A DNA stretch of 64,000 bases from Streptomyces sp. JJ66 (lineage in GTDB: Bacteria; Actinomycetota; Actinomycetes; Streptomycetales; Streptomycetaceae), in the NCBI RefSeq assembly GCF_019303495.1, contig NZ_JAEVFI010000023.1, positions 1-64,000 on the forward strand, in the 5' to 3' direction. Each line of letters begins with the position of its first letter. The first letter of the stretch is position 1. The notes beneath the pieces were generated by a model. That model saw only the letters and a program-made list of their open reading frames with translations. It made no database searches and was not told the DNA's origin. Shown here one piece after another: positions 63,603-64,000 of this stretch. Both the position numbers and the translations under genes were made by a program.

Positions 63603-64000
63603 TTACTTCACCTTCAGCTTGTACTGCCAGACGCCGTAGCTGCCCGCCTGCGGGTCGTTGATCGACCCGGCCTCGACGATCGCCAGGTTCAGCTCCTCCG
63701 GCGGCTCTCCCGTCATCTGCCCGAGGGCGTTGAGCAGGGGGCGGATCTCGATGGTCTCGTAGGTGGAGTCCTTGAAGTCCAGGATCGGCTGCTGGCCCTC
63801 CAGCCACACCTGCCAGCCGCGCTCAGCGGTCTCCGGCTCCACGCCCATGCCCAGGGTCGAGCCCTGGTCAACGGTGATCGTCGGAACCTCGCCGCCGCCT
63901 TCCTGAAGGCACCGGCCGAGGTCCTCGTCGCCGAGCTTCTTGCCGTCGTTGTAACAGGCGGCCTCGGTGTGAACGCTGTCCGAGCCGACGGTCAGCGTCG
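63603..64000 (-). CDS. DUF2771-like protein (partial, runs off the right edge)
   Basis: At least 132 C-terminal residues are visible. The sequence VTVGS-like TLTVGSDSVHTEAACYNDGK is followed by LGRCLQEGGGEVPTITVDQGSTLG and ends VWQYKLKVK. Two cysteines (AACYN, GRCLQ) are placed as in extracellular lipoproteins. This fits DUF2771, which in Streptomyces lies beside the mqn genes. The start and any lipobox are outside the window. The stop is 7 bp before mqnB. Confidence 0.7.
   Translation of the reverse strand, partial: TLTVGSDSVHTEAACYNDGKKLGDEDLGRCLQEGGGEVPTITVDQGSTLGMGVEPETAERGWQVWLEGQQPILDFKDSTYETIEIRPLLNALGQMTGEPPEELNLAIVEAGSINDPQAGSYGVWQYKLKVK

Overview
The window is chromosomal DNA of a Streptomyces or a very close relative. 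Overall GC is very high with strong third-position GC bias, many genes start at GTG, and the gene content is typical of the genus: msiK, groEL2 with CIRCE, futalosine-pathway menaquinone genes, DUF397, RNHCP, and a SigB-type sigma factor with SpoIIE-type phosphatases. The block msiK ... otsA-like / gpgS / thrC / cysO-like / csp / groEL2 ... mqnD-mqnB follows, as far as I recall, the core-chromosome order of Streptomyces coelicolor. The parts between look like accessory or faster-evolving insertions.

Region by region. 1-8,000: the tail of a low-complexity Pro/Gly-rich protein, a short UvrA-like protein, an AraC regulator with a VOC protein, a universal stress protein, a decayed AraC copy, a sugar-nucleotidyltransferase, a small exported protein and msiK. 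8,158-11,770: tRNA-Thr(TGT) with a strong terminator, an RNHCP protein that seems to start at ATC, a transposase 3' remnant, an unknown 129-aa protein, a second universal stress protein and the initiator tRNA. 11,910-19,626: secreted sialidase, DUF397 protein with a decayed ATPase beside it, stress protein, GT20 and GpgS-type glycosyltransferases, threonine synthase behind a SAM-I riboswitch, a CysO-like sulfur carrier and a cold-shock protein. 19,839-24,187: groEL2 with two CIRCE elements, an alanine/sodium symporter and a RelE-type toxin-antitoxin pair. 24,356-35,743: a membrane glycosyltransferase, then a dense signalling block (STAS antagonist, HATPase kinase, receiver-phosphatase, CHASE3 histidine kinase, stand-alone receiver, second phosphatase, two MarR regulators, hemerythrin protein, SigB-type sigma factor).

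35,803-46,610: murQ, a DUF4031 pair, amidase, mycothiol-dependent-enzyme-like and HD proteins, and then a divergent locus. There an XRE regulator faces an oxidoreductase / aminotransferase / NUDIX operon whose first two genes each carry a one-base frameshift; CutC and a small conserved protein follow. 46,950-51,319: HelD-type ATPase, a second RelE-type toxin-antitoxin pair sharing the GTGTACAC operator-like palindrome with the first, and an XPB helicase. 51,399-55,456: an unusually AT-rich promoter followed by a tight five-gene operon of unknown function (62-aa peptide, 260-aa protein, two paralogous ~300-aa proteins, and a beta-lactamase-fold serine hydrolase). I consider this the best candidate for an undescribed system. 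55,723-64,000: Pro-rich membrane protein, HAAS-type membrane protein, helicase-associated protein, HAD hydrolase, small membrane protein, extended cold-shock protein, mqnD, mqnB and a DUF2771-type protein running off the end.

Short tandem duplications, several directly behind stop codons, recur across the window, and at least four gene remnants or frameshifts are present. All family assignments come from reading motifs; no database search was run.
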